Assembly (NCBI GenBank): GCA_016648135.1
Contig: JADDOH010004030.1
Location: forward strand, 124,001-188,000
DNA from: Agrypnia vestita
Taxonomy: Eukaryota > Arthropoda > Insecta > Trichoptera > Phryganeidae
Length of the DNA stretch: 64,000 nucleotides
Direction: 5' to 3'
In this document: piece after piece, positions 10,321 through 23,960 of the stretch
How positions within the stretch are numbered: the stretch's first letter is position 1
How the letters are laid out: the number at the start of each line of letters is the position of its first letter
Translations under genes and position numbers: made by a program
Notes under the pieces: model-generated
What the model was told of the DNA's origin: nothing
Databases searched by the model: none
Seen by the model: the letters and a program-made list of their open reading frames with translations, nothing else

Positions 10321-13300
10321 GGTCGAAGTTATTACTATATGTGTGAATAAAATATTCGAGCATATTTTAATTTTGCAAAAATACTATTTATAATGTCTAG
10401 AAGCCCTAGAGGTTGTGCGAATACGGAAAAAGTGAATAAACGGTGTTTCATGTTACAATTGTGCAGTGTCCTATCCTCTTCGTCTGTCTCATTACGATTC
10501 GCCGGGTGTGACAGAAAAAAATTACGTACAAAATATATGCGTGAACAGAAAAAATAAATATAATAATAAATTATTTTTTAATAAAATAAAATCAATATAC
10601 CAATTTTTTGAATTAAGCTTTATTAATATGCCTACAAATTTTATAAATACAAGGAATATTCACAGACTATTAAAATAAAATGGTCTTATAAAACTGTAAG
10701 TAGGTACATTTATTTTTTTAATAAAAACGCATTTTTTGTGAAGTTGCAATTATAGTATTTGGTTCTGGATACAAACTAAAAATATTGTAAAATAAAATAT
10801 AGTTTAAATTTTGGAAAAGTGATTTATTTGATGTAGGCATTTTCTTTTAAAAGTATGCAAAATCGCTCAACTTAAAAGGATTTCGCATATTGGAAGAACA
10901 AAAAATATACCTGCCGCTTCGTTGTCAACAAATTGTTAAATATTTATGACTTTGATTCTCATATTTATATTGAAGGCTGACATCTGACAATGAACACCTA
11001 TCTGGATGCCGCTTACCACACACCTCTCTTACCATTTAGAAATTATCTGGATAACCTATTGGCCGCGACGTCACCAAACTTCCTAGGCTTGAATACAGAG
11101 TCAATACTTAATGATTTAAAGGTTAAGGTACGCTTTAAAAGCGTAATTTGCAATACAAATTTATTCGGGCCTTAGTGTTTATGATTGATGAAATTCGTTT
11201 TACAAGAAGACATACTATGGTTTCGTGTTAAGTAAGTACCACTTCAATGTTTTATCACAGTTATTAAAAAAACTGTCCATGTAGTGGTGCAATCACTGTC
11301 CTCAGAATAAGTGTTACAGCGATTGATACCTATAAGATAAAGCCTATTGAGAAATACCTAATATCATAAGTTTATATCTTATGCCGAAGCGGCGAGCTGT
11401 AGAAAGATAATATCAAACGGAGCTACAGCCCTAAGCTATCAGCGTTAGAAATGTTAATCGAAAGTTGGGCTTAAGTCGTAGCTATATTTTTTTTTAATTT
11501 TCTAATTTTTTAGGTTCGTTTCTGGTAGGTAGGTGTCTAGCTATTACTCTTGTCAAATATGAATAAAAATATGTCCAACAAATAATAATTAATCACAATA
11601 TTAAGCGGTCAATTTGTTTCTGAAGATCTGAAATACCAAAAATTCTTTGCTTCGTGATATTTGTACAGCCCACATCATCTGAATTTTTTAGGTAAACGCG
11701 ACTGTTTTTAGCTCGCAATGACATTTACACCATGCGACATAAAGCTGACTTATTCAATTAACTATGAAAAAATAAGACGCCATTGCGTTTGTTACATATT
11801 CTTCATCTTTTTTCGGCGTTTTTACTGTATTGAGATATCAGGAAACATCGAAGGATAATAAAGCTTTTTTAATATAAACAGATGTCCAGCTTTTTGTCCA
11901 ACTTTTTTTGGCCGATAAATGTTAAAGAAAATTAATACGTAACAGTGAAAAGTCGAGTTCTTTCAAATAATAAATATATTGATATGCAATCTCTTAGTCG
12001 TAAAATTAACTAGGAAATGGGAATGTTTTTAATGATTCAAAACGTGTTTTAAAATTCTATCGCGGAGTTAAAAATATTATGTAAAATCGAACAGATACCT
12101 ACGTCTTTTGCATTTTTCTTGAAGTGGCGAAATCCAAAAATTCAAATTTTAAAGTCTAGAAAACAAAAAAAAAACACAACAACAACAGCGACTGAGAGTA
12201 GTACCTGCGGCAATTTCGTCAATCAAGGCGAAATTATATTTTAATTTGACTAAACTATTTTGTAATATTTTAATAATCACAGGGATAGTATAACTTCTCT
12301 TCAATATAGAATAACGAATCACTTCGTTTCTAAAAGATTAGAACCACTTCTTGCAATGGGCTAGCCCCCTAGTTAAAATATTTGTTTCCCTACTAAACGT
12401 TAAACGGGCATTTCCACAGTTATGTCATCCCTATTCATCCCTCTCTCGATTTTAGTAGGACCATGAACCCTAACCTAGTTGGTTGAACCAAAACAATGGA
12501 TTAACTACCCCCATTATTTGGGTCAACGTTCGAGGAACAGCTGATGCACAGAAGTTCACGGGTATGCACGTCGTAATAACAGTAATAAATTTTTATTCAA
12601 TAATATATTGTAGGTGTGTAATATTTTCTTTTCAAAACATCTAATGATATTATTTACAAATAAACGTATATATTAAAAATCTTTTAGATTAATAATAATG
12701 TCTAAAACTTAAATATTGTTTTATTTGTTTCCATATATTTACATAAAATTGGGCACAACGTAGTTAAGCTTATTAGGCCAAGTATTATATTTACATTAAA
12801 AAATTAATTTTCTTTACATATGCACTTAAATACGTAAAGAATAAAGGAATAAATACTTACTACCATTTATTTTGTATTATTGATTGGTTTAATCTTTTAC
12901 AATCAGATAAGAAAAATGGTTCCTACTGCACAATAATGGTAGCAAGTAGGTACAAAAAAAAAATATTGGGATCTTACAGTAAAAACTAATGAATGTAATA
13001 ATTTTTAGGCATAAAAAATGTGATGAATTAAATTCAAAATACACAAGAAGCTGCGAGTGCCTATTATCAAATGGCAAATGTGTGGCGCTGTATCCTGAAT
13101 TTTTTCTCCGCAGTATTATAGTGCAAATACATTTGCACCAACCATCTCGTAAACACTATTCACTACTACAAAATACAAACACAAAAGTAATATTCGATCG
13201 CACGTCGCTATGCTAACATTTTCAACAAAAATGTGTCCGACAATAATTCATTGCGGGAGTGTACCTAGCAAACCGAAGCTACAGGGTGTCCCAGACGGCG

Positions 13301-14808
13301 CGGCACTATCTACTCTATGTACACACTGGCTTAATTAATTTTTGCATCGCTTTTACACCTGGCGTTAATTTCCATCTACACACCGTCGAATTTCAACATC
13401 GCAAATAGGCAAATAAAGACACAGAGCAAAAAATTACAAATCTTAGAAGCGTTGAGATTTGAGATGCATTGAATTAATATATCGATTTTTATTAGATCAT
13501 CCAAAGCTGTTGTTAATCCTCGACGCTTCTTAGATAGAACTTTGGATTGGAGAATATTTAAATGAATTTTAACGTCCATTGTGTGTGCGCTCAGTACTCG
13601 CTGTTTGTAGTATAAATTCAGCCGGTGGAATGATGGTAGACAACGTAGAACTAACGGCGAAATATGTACGGATTTTCATTTTATTCAACAGAAGCGATTT
13701 GGCTATGGTCACTGAACTGCAGCAGAGATTTGCAATACACAATTTTTTTGAGCATTTTAAAAAGTTTTAATTTTTTTTTTGTTGTATGCCTTATTTTATG
13801 GTCTTTCATTAAAATGACGTGATGAAATACTTCGACTTACCACACATAAAAAAATTATCTCAGCCAAAAAATTTCGAAAAAATAACGAAAAGCAACGATG
13901 ATATCAAATACGAAATTAAAAATTACAAATCAAATGTATAAGTACAAGCGATCTTATTTAAATTTACAAATTAAAGTGATGGACTAGCGCGTTTGCATAT
14001 AAGTAAAAAATGAATCTAAGCGCGCCCATATAATAATTCTATTTTATGTTACATAAGTTTTAAATGTTTTAAATCTATATTGTTTTTTCTGATAAACATT
14101 ATGTAATTAATTATGTAGTTGAATGATTTTTTTTTTCATAGACAAAAATATTTCGAAATGTCGGGTGGTGGTGAGTGTAAAAGAAATAGTTTATTCCAAA
14201 AAGAAAAATTCCAAAATAATTCCAAAAAGAAAAATACCTACCTAGAGAAGATTCTGATTCTATACGAAAATGGGTTTGCTAAAAATTGCAAGAGAGTTTA
14301 TGTTTATTTTTCACCGATTTTTTTAAATTGATTTTTAGTTATGTTTTATAAAAGTATTCTAGTGGTTCATTGCTAGGATTATTCACTTCTTTGAAAATGT
14401 GTTTCAGATTGTGTTCCATTAATGTAAATATTATACTTAGAAGGTCATTTTTGAAGTTATACTTCTTTTGGCGCATTTAGTGTAATTTTTTTATTGTAAC
14501 GGAAGTTGCCCACGCAGATGTAGCGGAACATGTAGCGGAAATGAGATACCAGAACTAACGACGCAATATTGAAATCTTGAAATCTGTCAGATTGTGTTTA
14601 CATGCGAGTTCACGAATATTTCAATAGTTTAATTTTTGTTTGTAGAAGTATAACTTCTTCTACACGTACATGAGTATACGCACGATTTTTTTTTTGTCTT
14701 GTATTTATTCTTGAACAATTTTAGGCAATATCATAACAGACCTTTTTTATTTTATTTTTATATTAAGAATATATATTTTTTAATTCGTCTCCTTGAATTC
14801 TTTAGGAA
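10321..14808. other. AT-rich intron with minor features
   Basis: Long AT-rich filler. A small frame at 10990-11175 (LDNLLAATSPNFLGLNTESI) is less AT-rich and unrecognised. ACAGGGTGTCCCAGACGGCG at 13281 is another element-end-like string. GTAGCGGAACATGTAGCGGAA (14520-14540) is a short direct repeat. No gene was seen. Confidence 0.5.
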
Positions 14809-15020
14809 AATGACACCACATTCTATTATTGAAGGTAATCGCTACGTTGGCGTAGCCTTGAATTATCTACAGAGCGCGTACCATATTGATTTATTATTTG
14901 GCGTGCAAAATTATGTCACGTTGTCGATGTCGGGCTACAAACAAATTTACACTCTATTTGCATTGTCAATAAGGAAGACATCCACGACGCATCATGATTC
15001 ACCTTGCCTTCATTAACCTT
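14809..15020. promoter_or_regulatory. composition island with Exd/Hox-like site
   Basis: Balanced composition with TGATTTATTA (14887-14896), an Exd-Ubx/Abd-A-type site, and several CpGs. Candidate intronic enhancer. Confidence 0.3.
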
Positions 15021-16499
15021 GAAGATGGAATCTCTTTCGCTGGTTCGAATTGAATTATTATTTTTATATCGATATAATCCGGCATCAAATTTAAATTAAT
15101 TTTCCCATGAAGCATGAAACTCGGCTGCACCGCCGAAAAACAATTTGAAAAAAAATAATTGGCTTCTTCATTGTGTTCATAAACTACACATTATTCTGCC
15201 AGACTATTTTGGGTTATGCAGTATCTTAAATTAAGGAGCTATTTTTACTTAATAACTCGGTTCACGAAATATTTTAAATGATATTTTCAAAGATATCCAA
15301 AGAAAATTTTTGATGGAAAACTTCGGTGATCTGTTGTATGATTTATGATGAATTGTGAACATCACCGGCGTTGCGTTTGAACAACGTAATGTCGCATGAC
15401 CGCGATATAATTTACAAAGGAAATGTTTTAATTGATGATGCATAGTTAATAATGTTTTGCTGGAGTAAAGAGAACAATAAAAATAAAATGATCTATGTTA
15501 ATTTTATGATGATTTGACAAGCTTTATACAGTGCCGACGTAACGAGATTTCTTTATTATTAATTATATAAAATTCTTTTCATCTGCCGAGATGTTGTGTG
15601 TCTCATAAATTATAACGCGTTGAAGGATAGAATGCAGGTAGGAACTAAGGCGTATTACTTATTTTTCAATTCTTGCCTTTTAATAATTTTTCCCATACTT
15701 GCAAGTTTTTTAAATTAATTTCATAGCTGCATGGATGCAGACAAAATTAATTAAATGATTTAATTTAATTAAAATTTTCCGCATTAAGAATGTTCGGTTA
15801 AACCATTATTATATGACTTAAATTTAAATATGAGAATGATATAATTCCTTGTTGTTCCTGTGTTCTTATATAGAAAAATTAAAAAAAACCACACTCCCTA
15901 AAAAAATAAGGAGTGGAATCATAGACAATTAACGACAATCTGTCGACCAAATGAAAAATAAATTATCAGGCACCTATACATTTCAGTACGTATATAGACA
16001 CCTGTGTTAAGGTAAACTGGTTAATGGATATTAAATAAGCGAAGAACAATTAGTATGAACAATGCTTGGAAATAAAAAACATAAATTAATTATTAACATA
16101 AAAGCAAGGTGATCTGTGAAGTAATGTCTGAATAAAACTCTTTACTTTTAAAAGATTTTTTTTTTCTATAAAATAAGAAAAAATAATGTAATAAAGACTC
16201 ACTGATGAGTCTATATTTAAAATTACGTAGAAATCATTAGCCGGGATGCCTTACATTATTATCTATCATTTTTCTTTTCTCCTCAAATATATGTAGGTAC
16301 TCATTCGCGTTGAATTCTATAGACTGCTTGCTCTCCATCAAAATTTGTCATTATTTGTGTATATATAGAATACAAATTATTAATGGATGCAATTTAATTT
16401 AGATTTATACATAACATTATAACATTTGCCCTGTTAACATTAATTATTAATATATATTAAATAAATTAATAATTCAAAACAAAGTGAAAAAATTGTCGC
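15021..16499. other. AT-rich intron, no gene
   Basis: AT-rich. A balanced patch at 15290-15420 contains TGATTTATGATG. The rest is featureless AT and poly-A/T. Confidence 0.55.
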
Positions 16500-17110
16500 G
16501 AATCCTTTTCAGACCAAATCTTTGACGTGCCAAGAGAGAAAGCTGAAATTTTCGATTTTCCTTTCAGGAAGCGATCGTTTTTCCACTTGCACTCGTTAAA
16601 TTTTAAAGCTAATTTTTTACCGCTGGACCACGGAGCACACCTGAAATATTACGAAAACAATATTTTTCCACAGGGTGACTCGAAATGCACCGCCTCCACC
16701 CCAGGAGCGCAATCTGGCGGGCGCGAATGCAAGCAAAGGAAGGGCATTATTTCACGGAGTACGTTCGTTTCGGCACGGGCGGCACTTCTTTGCGCCGAAT
16801 ACGCTCGGCGGAGGCGTGCCTAGTCATACGGTACTTATTATTGGATGTTTATCCGCGTTTTATGGACTCTTTACCGCCGAGCTTTCTTTTATTTATAATA
16901 TTTAACTTGGAGCACCTGCCGGCGAGTCTCGAAGTAAAAACTAGTGGCGCTTAATTGAAAACTCCGGAATAATAATCATTTTGATTCGTACGGCTCCGAT
17001 TAGCGCGGGCCGGTGGTGGGAAACTCGGCTCGGCCCGGTGATGAGTGCTTTTTTGGACGCTTTGAATAATATTAAATTACCACTCGCGTTCCTATTTACG
17101 TGTGTGGATA
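16500..17110. promoter_or_regulatory. large composition island; candidate enhancer or antisense exon
   Basis: About 600 bases of balanced, CpG-containing sequence. All three plus-strand frames are open for 76-98 codons between 16527 and 16954, but none resembles a known protein. At 16658-16673 TATTTTTCCACAG resembles a splice acceptor entering the GC-rich core. Hox-like cores include TTTTATGGACT (16856) and CTTAATTGAAAAC (16951). Read best as a conserved regulatory block; a plus-strand exon is the alternative. Confidence 0.4.
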
Positions 17111-19269
17111 ATGTATAATTTACTAAATCATCTTTGAAGTGATAAAGAGAATTGTGTTTCGATGGTAAAATAATAATAGCGTGAATCGAGAAATGCGTCT
17201 AAAGCGTTTAGATGTTCCATTCGAGCGGTCACAACTGTGAGTATTTTGTGACTTTGAAGCCAGTGAAGCATCAGTACATAGTGGAAGGGTTTTAAATGAG
17301 GTGAATTTTTAATATTTGGAGCTAAAAAAGTTTAAGGATACTTAAGATGTTTAAACAGTAATACTTAACTATTCTGAATTTTGTAATTTTGTAATCAACT
17401 TTTGGAAACAAGACGTTCTTTTGATATTAACAAGGGTTTAGAAATTTATATACAAATGTCTTTAGAAATATTATGATTTAGAAAAAGTATTAGTTAATAG
17501 CAAATTGATTATTTTATTTTTATTTATAAAAAAGGTTTAACTAATTATATTATATACAATAATTAGATTTATTGTATAGTGGAGTATTTTTTTTTCAAAT
17601 ATAATGTCTTAATGCAAAAACTCTACCTACAGCATGCTGTGAAAATTTAATATAAATTTTTAATATTGTTAATTCGATAATTAGTTTTGTTAATTAAAAA
17701 AAAATTGTGAACGAACTAACTTATCAACAGGCCGTATCTTGGGTGAGATATTCAAAGAGGATAGAGCTCCACGCTCTTATTCCCTGATATAAATCTCTTG
17801 CTTTATTAGTTTAAATAATCTTAGCTATGTAATTTGTAATAAGCGAGACATAATGGAAAATAAATAGAAGAATAATATTGAACCACACTATGAAATAAGA
17901 CGATGTTATCTGAATAAAATGATATGGGAGTAAGAATTTTAAAAACGGGGGGGGGATATTAATTAGGGCTCAGGAAGGGAAAGCCATCATATGTGTGTGT
18001 GTACGTAGATGATTGACTGGAATCGATTTAGTGTTGACATAGAGCTACGTATAATTTACAGACTTTTTTTGAGTTTACTGTAAAAAAAATGATTTCGGTC
18101 AATTATCAAGTCCACGTACGCGAATAATGAATTTATTTTGGAATTCATCGAAAGTCTCGCAGGATTTTCTGTTCTGTTTATTTTGTAATCGGGCGACATC
18201 CAATTGAAAATGTTCATGATTTTAAATTAAAAATCAGCAAAATGAAAAAAAAATAGTTTTGAAACTTCGGTGTGTGATTTCATATTTTATTTCCGATAAT
18301 AAGGGATGAGTGACTTTCGTATTCAAATATTCGTAAACGGTGACGTACATTATTTTTTAATGGTCAGGGTTGGTGGGGGCAGATACGCACACAAGACAAA
18401 GTAGCTAAACAAAGGGAAAATCAAACGATAAATTATATTGTTTCCGTAGTCGGCTTATGCAATAGGCTTTGCTCATATTTTATAGCTATTTTTTTAAATC
18501 CTGAAATATACGGCTGTTTGAGTACGAAAAAACTGTGTATCTGATATTTGGCGAAAGCGCTGAAAGTTCCTTCACCCTTTTCACTTAGGGCAAAACAAGA
18601 GGATTTATGGGAGCATTTGAGTAATCTATGGCATGCAAGTCAACCTCCTAGGTAGGCATATGTACCTACTACCTACTAGGTAGGAACTACCTTCTACGCT
18701 TAGGGCGAATATCCATTTCAATACTGCAGATATAAACTTATTCAATTCGTATCAAAAACATATGACAACTTTTAATCTATATAATATAAAATGTGAATCC
18801 CTTTGCAATCAAAAGTACGTTATTTTATAAACCATCAAATTTAGTTCTTTTTTCGATATAAAATAAAATTCACTTGATTTCTTAAAATCTTAAATGTATC
18901 AATTAAAAATATTATTTGTCGGAGACAGCAAAGTTATGTCGGTATTATTAAGAAATCATATTTATAGTTAACTTTTTGTATAACGACTTAAGTTTATTTA
19001 TTTAACGCACCGTTTCTGAAAATTATCATGTCCTTCGTCATGGTGATAAAAGAAAATTATAAATTAATAAACAAAATGTAAATCTGTAATTTGATTTATA
19101 ATCTAAATTATCTGGATCCGATAAAAAAACTCAATATTAATCAACTCGGTTTGATTGATACACGGAAAGAAATAAAAAATAACTCGCACGAATCAACACT
19201 GAAGCACAAAAGCGCAGAACAATTCAATCACCTTCTTCTTCGTGAACTTGATTTTGTTCAATCAAAAAC
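17111..19269. other. AT-rich intron, no gene
   Basis: AT-rich filler. Noted: a G run (17948-17957), a GT run (17992-18001) and a dense TAGGTA/TACCTA cluster at 18645-18695. No coding sequence was recognised. Confidence 0.55.
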
Positions 19270-19700
19270 CAACCAATAGCGTAGCTCCGAAATAACCGCG
19301 GCTTCCGTGCGCATCTGCCGATAGCTACAACCGACGCGTGCAACCATGGCGACTTCAAAAATTGAATTTGAATTATTTAACCCAAAACCGAGTTACGAGA
19401 GAAGGCGTCCGCGGTCTCCGATCTCGAGAGCGTGAAAATCGCGATTTCACAGTCGTCACAATCCACATTTCAATCATCACGGGTACTATTGGCGAGAGGG
19501 ATGAAAAATAAATGCGTCTACTCATTGCACAACTCGGGGTGGAACTGAGTACATGTTTATTCTAAGGGATGATACCGCACCGGTGAATTTTCGCCCTCGT
19601 CATTATAATTATTTTATTGCCCACTGAGTTCATTTTCTGTGTTGGTCTTTTTAACAATATGGCTGACGAACAATCGACGGGTACAAAAAATGGGCAGACG
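19270..19700. promoter_or_regulatory. candidate Polycomb-response-type element
   Basis: Balanced block with GCCAT cores on the minus strand at 19346-19350 (CCATGGCGAC) and 19659-19663, plus GAGAG motifs near 19396, 19424 and 19494. Pho/YY1 and GAGA-factor sites together are the usual signature of insect PREs. GCCAT is common by chance, so only the clustering with GAGAG is suggestive. Confidence 0.35.
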
Positions 19701-21104
19701 TCTAACGGCTTTTCTTCAATAATAATTTCCGAAGCAACCATGAATTCGGGTGAACATTATCATTAAGGGAACATCTTTGTCCGTTTTTTCAAGCGTCCAT
19801 AACGCTGTGGCATTTCTTTTTACAGACAGGTAATATTGTTAGATTGTTTCCTAGTTGAAGCCGCCAGCGCAGAAAGGGACGTATTTGGTGCTCGTAATAT
19901 TTTGGCACTTACGGTCAACGGACATAAATTCAAGGTTAACGCTCTTTGCGCAGTACTGTATACACAGTTCTTGAAAGTATTGAATCTTTTGCCAACAAAA
20001 GCAATTAGGTTTTTTTGAAGGGAAAAATCGGTGCCCGAGTATATTTTGTAATATATTTTGGCTGTGCAGTGATTTACGTGTTTTAATGTGAAATAAAAAC
20101 TGGCTACAATAATAATTTTAAAAATTACGTAGATCATTTGTCGTACTTTTTATGTTTGATTTCATATAATTATTTATAAAGGAAAATATTAAATATTAAT
20201 ATAGAAACAAACAAAAATTATTTCGAAATACGAAATAAGTATTTACATATTTACTACTATTAAAACAAATTTCTAATTAAAAAATAACAAATTATAATCC
20301 ACACTGATTATTTTTTATGTTAATCGTATTTAATACAACTATACCTTCGCCAGGAGCACTTTCTTGTACCTCCATTCTCACGAAAAGATACGGTGGTATT
20401 GAAACAAGACCACGTTAAAAATAATCAAAGCTTTTTGCTTTTTGAAATTAATAATGATGTCCAACCACAAAGTCAACACTATGAACATCACAGATATTAT
20501 TTAGCCGATTTGCATTTCCGTCATTTTTTATGTTATTAAAATATAATGCATTATTAGACGCGCAATTGAAACTTATAGATGTATTAATTAGCATGTATTA
20601 TGAAGCATTAATTCTCAAACTCAATTTTTTTTTAAGAAAATAAAAATATTACTTTTTAACTGTTTTTACCTCTTTAAAATTAAACATTTTCCCTTAATCT
20701 CAAATTCTAAAATGAATATTTATAAAAATAATATTTTAAAAGAAGATTATAATTAATATTGAAACGTGTACTATGTAGGTAACCACCCACTCGATCGATC
20801 CGTCGTTTATAAAGTAGGTATGTTTTTGAGGAATTAAATAGGGGTTATCCGTTGTCTGCAGCATCAAACCTTTGTCCGAAACCTTTTAATCATTCTTTAA
20901 AATAAGAATAAAAAAATGAATTACTGTTTAATACTGCCTATTAGGAAGATTCACTCTTTTGATTTATAAACGAAATGATTAATTCTTCAATTAAAATAGT
21001 TGATTGCATTATATTAAACGAAAATGATAGGAACAATAATTGTTACTTCTGTGCTATAAGTAATTAATATTTATTTTAAATCAAGTTCAATTATATTATC
21101 ATCC
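19701..21104. other. AT-rich intron, no gene
   Basis: Open frames on both strands near 19820-20137 overlap each other and have no family match. The remainder is AT-rich filler. Confidence 0.5.
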
Positions 21105-21268
21105 TAGTGTATATTGGAAATAATATTTTATTATATATATATATATATATATATGTTAAATAAATTTATTTGTAGAGGCTTCATACATCGTAGTGTATAT
21201 TGGAATTAATATTTTATTTTATATATATATATATGTTAAATAAATTTATTTGTAGAGACTTCATACAC
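21105..21268 (+). repeat. tandem duplication with TA microsatellite
   Basis: Two units (21105-21190 and 21191-21268) share TAGTGTATATTGGAA, a TA run, and TGTTAAATAAATTTATTTG. They differ in the number of TA units (longer in the first) and a few bases. A further TA run follows at 21270-21282. Confidence 0.9.
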
Positions 21269-21457
21269 TGTATATATATATATTACCTAATTAAAAAAAG
21301 TAAAAAATAACTTTTGTATAAAATCTGCCGAAACTTCTGTATTTAAGAATTTAATTAAAATTTCATATTCCTCATTTTCAACTATCTTCACATGCATTAA
21401 AAAATATATTTTATTTTTTCAATAGATTCAGCAACATTGTAGATTGACATTTAATAC

Positions 21458-21835
21458 AAATATTGATTGTATTATTTGTATATATCTACTTCTTTTATTT
21501 GATCAATTACACCAACATGTTTCAGGAAAACCTTCCCATCTTCAGGGTGTCGTATAACTGTCAAAATATCAGAATGAAATTTCTTTTGTTTCTTGATTTT
21601 CTAAATTATTTGAAAAATTTTTTTTAAATATTATTACTGAAGTTCTTGATTACTCGCAATTAATGGAAAAAAATTAGAATTGGAATTAATTGAATGAATT
21701 AGAAAAAAAAAACATTTTATTCTGATATTTTGATAGTTATACAATATCCTGACGATGGAAAGGTTTTTCTGAAACATGTTGGTGTAATTAAACAAATAAA
21801 AAAATAGATATATACAGATAATACAATCAATATTT
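21458..21835. mobile_element. inverted-repeat (foldback/MITE-like) element
   Basis: Two arms of about 125 bases (21458-21582 and 21710-21835) are near-perfect reverse complements. Shared blocks are AATATTGATTGTATTAT, AATTACACCAACATGTTTCA and CTGTCAAAATATCAGAAT-like sequence. The spacer is about 127 bases and AT-rich, with no coding. The RNA would fold into a long hairpin. It is either a foldback MITE or an inverted duplication. Confidence 0.85.
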
Positions 21836-23639
21836 TTTAAATATATTTTACTTTTACTATTTACTAATAAATATTATCTATATATATATTCTTACAAATA
21901 AATATTACAAAAAGTCCAACTTGGGACACGTGTGAGATTGGTATGGCGGACATGAGCCTACAAAATAATTGAAAAACCTTTACCAATTCAAATATAGAAA
22001 TGAAAGTAGCAGCTCTACGCAACCACAGAAAATCATTTCAAATAGGTGTTGAGATATATAAAAAATGTATTACGATTAAAATAATTTGACGAGTTAGCTT
22101 ATTAGGAGATATATTTATTAATGCTTTTTATATTTTACCTTCCTTCTCTTGCCGTTTCGTTTGTATTTCTTTGTTATGTTTTATTTTTCTCTTTACTTTT
22201 TTTATTTATTATCTTTTCAAATACTAGGAATGTTAGCTGTTTGTTTGCAAACGAGCTGAGTTAAAAAAACTGTAGTTATTGTTTTTTTTTGTTCAATAAA
22301 AAAAAAAAATAACAATGGAATAGATCCCATAGCCGCAATCAAAAAATTTTTATATACTTTAATATAAAATGAAAATGGATAATAAATAAAGAAAAACTAA
22401 TTACGGCCCAGAAAATCTGAGTTGATAAAAAATAAAAAAGTAAAAAAATATATCTTCCTGTAAATAATTTATGTGAACAGTCAAAAAAATAAAAAAGTCG
22501 AACATCAATACATAGGTACCTATGTATCAAATGCCTATTTATCGATACAAATATGAAGTATCTACATGGGTATATGAATTTAAAATATGTATATATACAA
22601 TTTAAGTTGTTTCGTACCAATTTGCCCATACCACAAAAATACATACGTAAGGTGTATTTTATTTTATTATTTTGTGGTTTGGTGTATTTATTGGGTGTAA
22701 CACTTTTTTAAAAGTATAGAGAGGCAAAAGTGAAAGATAATTTGTTGATTGATTTAGATTAATTTTGTTATTTTCACTCAAGTATTTTTAAAAATATATA
22801 TATCTACGCCCACATGTTCCGAATAATTTCTACACCTGATTTAATAATTTAATTAAATTATAATAAACGCATAACAAATTGTTGATACGTTATAGATGTA
22901 ACTGAATTTTCCTAACATTCTCATAACAGTTTTTCAAGTCGTAGTAGGAAATTTCATTTAGTTGAATTTTGAGAAACTTTCTATGTTACTTTTTTTGTTA
23001 TCACGATACCACGCTCTCAATACAAATGTAGACCTACATAATAAAATAAAAACTGAATTTAATTGTTTTATATACTCATACCTAGACTATATTTAGTGCA
23101 GTTCGATTGCGAATCTTGTGAGAAAAAGCAGATTGTCCTAAATTGTTAACTATGTGTCTTTTTTTATAATTAATTATTTATTCAAACTTAAAGATATTTT
23201 AAAAAATGTTTTATAATTATCGAGGCTGCTTTTATTTAATGTCAATAATAATTAATAGAATATAGAAAGTAAACTAAATGCGATCGCTCGGGCAATACAA
23301 AATCATAAAAATATGATGACTCACAGAAGACTAAATTTTAATCCAGTTGTAAAGTTCCAACGCCAATATAAAGTATTTATAGGCACTATAAATTGAAATT
23401 AAATATCTAATAAATATATTTTTAGTGGGTACAAAGAGTAAATTCCGCACGTTACATATATAGGTGTAATTTTTCAATCTCGAACAAAGCAATCAACAAA
23501 TTTTTTACTTGATTCCTTGACTAATGTAATTTTTAAATAAGATTTTTTTAAATCTATAATTACTACTAATATTTAAAAAAGATTTATTTTTATATACAAT
23601 AGATCACATTTCAGCAAGCTACACAAGTAATATATTTAG
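21836..23639. other. very AT-rich intron, no gene
   Basis: Frames here (for example 22339-22644, minus) are Phe/Tyr/Ile-rich and look like chance in AT-rich DNA. No repeats were recognised beyond homopolymers. Confidence 0.55.
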
Positions 23640-23960
23640 TTATCGCGACCGGCCGGCAAAATAAAATGTTCGGTACAATCGACCAGCAAGTTTTACTCTA
23701 TCTGACCGATCAAACCGCAGCCAATTTCACTGCACGAAGACCTATTTTTTTAATTTGTTTTTTCCTGCCGTTATTTTCATTTCACATTCAATATTTTTGG
23801 GCGATATGGAGTTTCTATTTTTAAATCGAACAGTGAATTTGCTTCGACGCGGAGTCGATCGAATCATTTCTCATCGAATCAAGTCAACTTCTGTCTAAAT
23901 CTATAATTTACGGGTCCAGTAATGTTGTTCGGACGCTCAAAGGCTAGGATGAATATTGAT
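23640..23960. promoter_or_regulatory. composition island
   Basis: Balanced block starting CGCGACCGGCCGGC, with repeated ATCGA/CGATC words (23690-23880). No coding sequence. Candidate intronic control element. Confidence 0.3.

Noticed and set aside
19820..20137. Minus-strand 105-codon frame
   Set aside because: It overlaps an open plus-strand frame, has no recognisable motif and ends in AT-rich sequence.
22339..22644. Minus-strand 101-codon frame, membrane-protein-like
   Set aside because: Phe/Tyr/Ile-rich content is what AT-rich DNA yields by chance; no start context, splice sites or family match.
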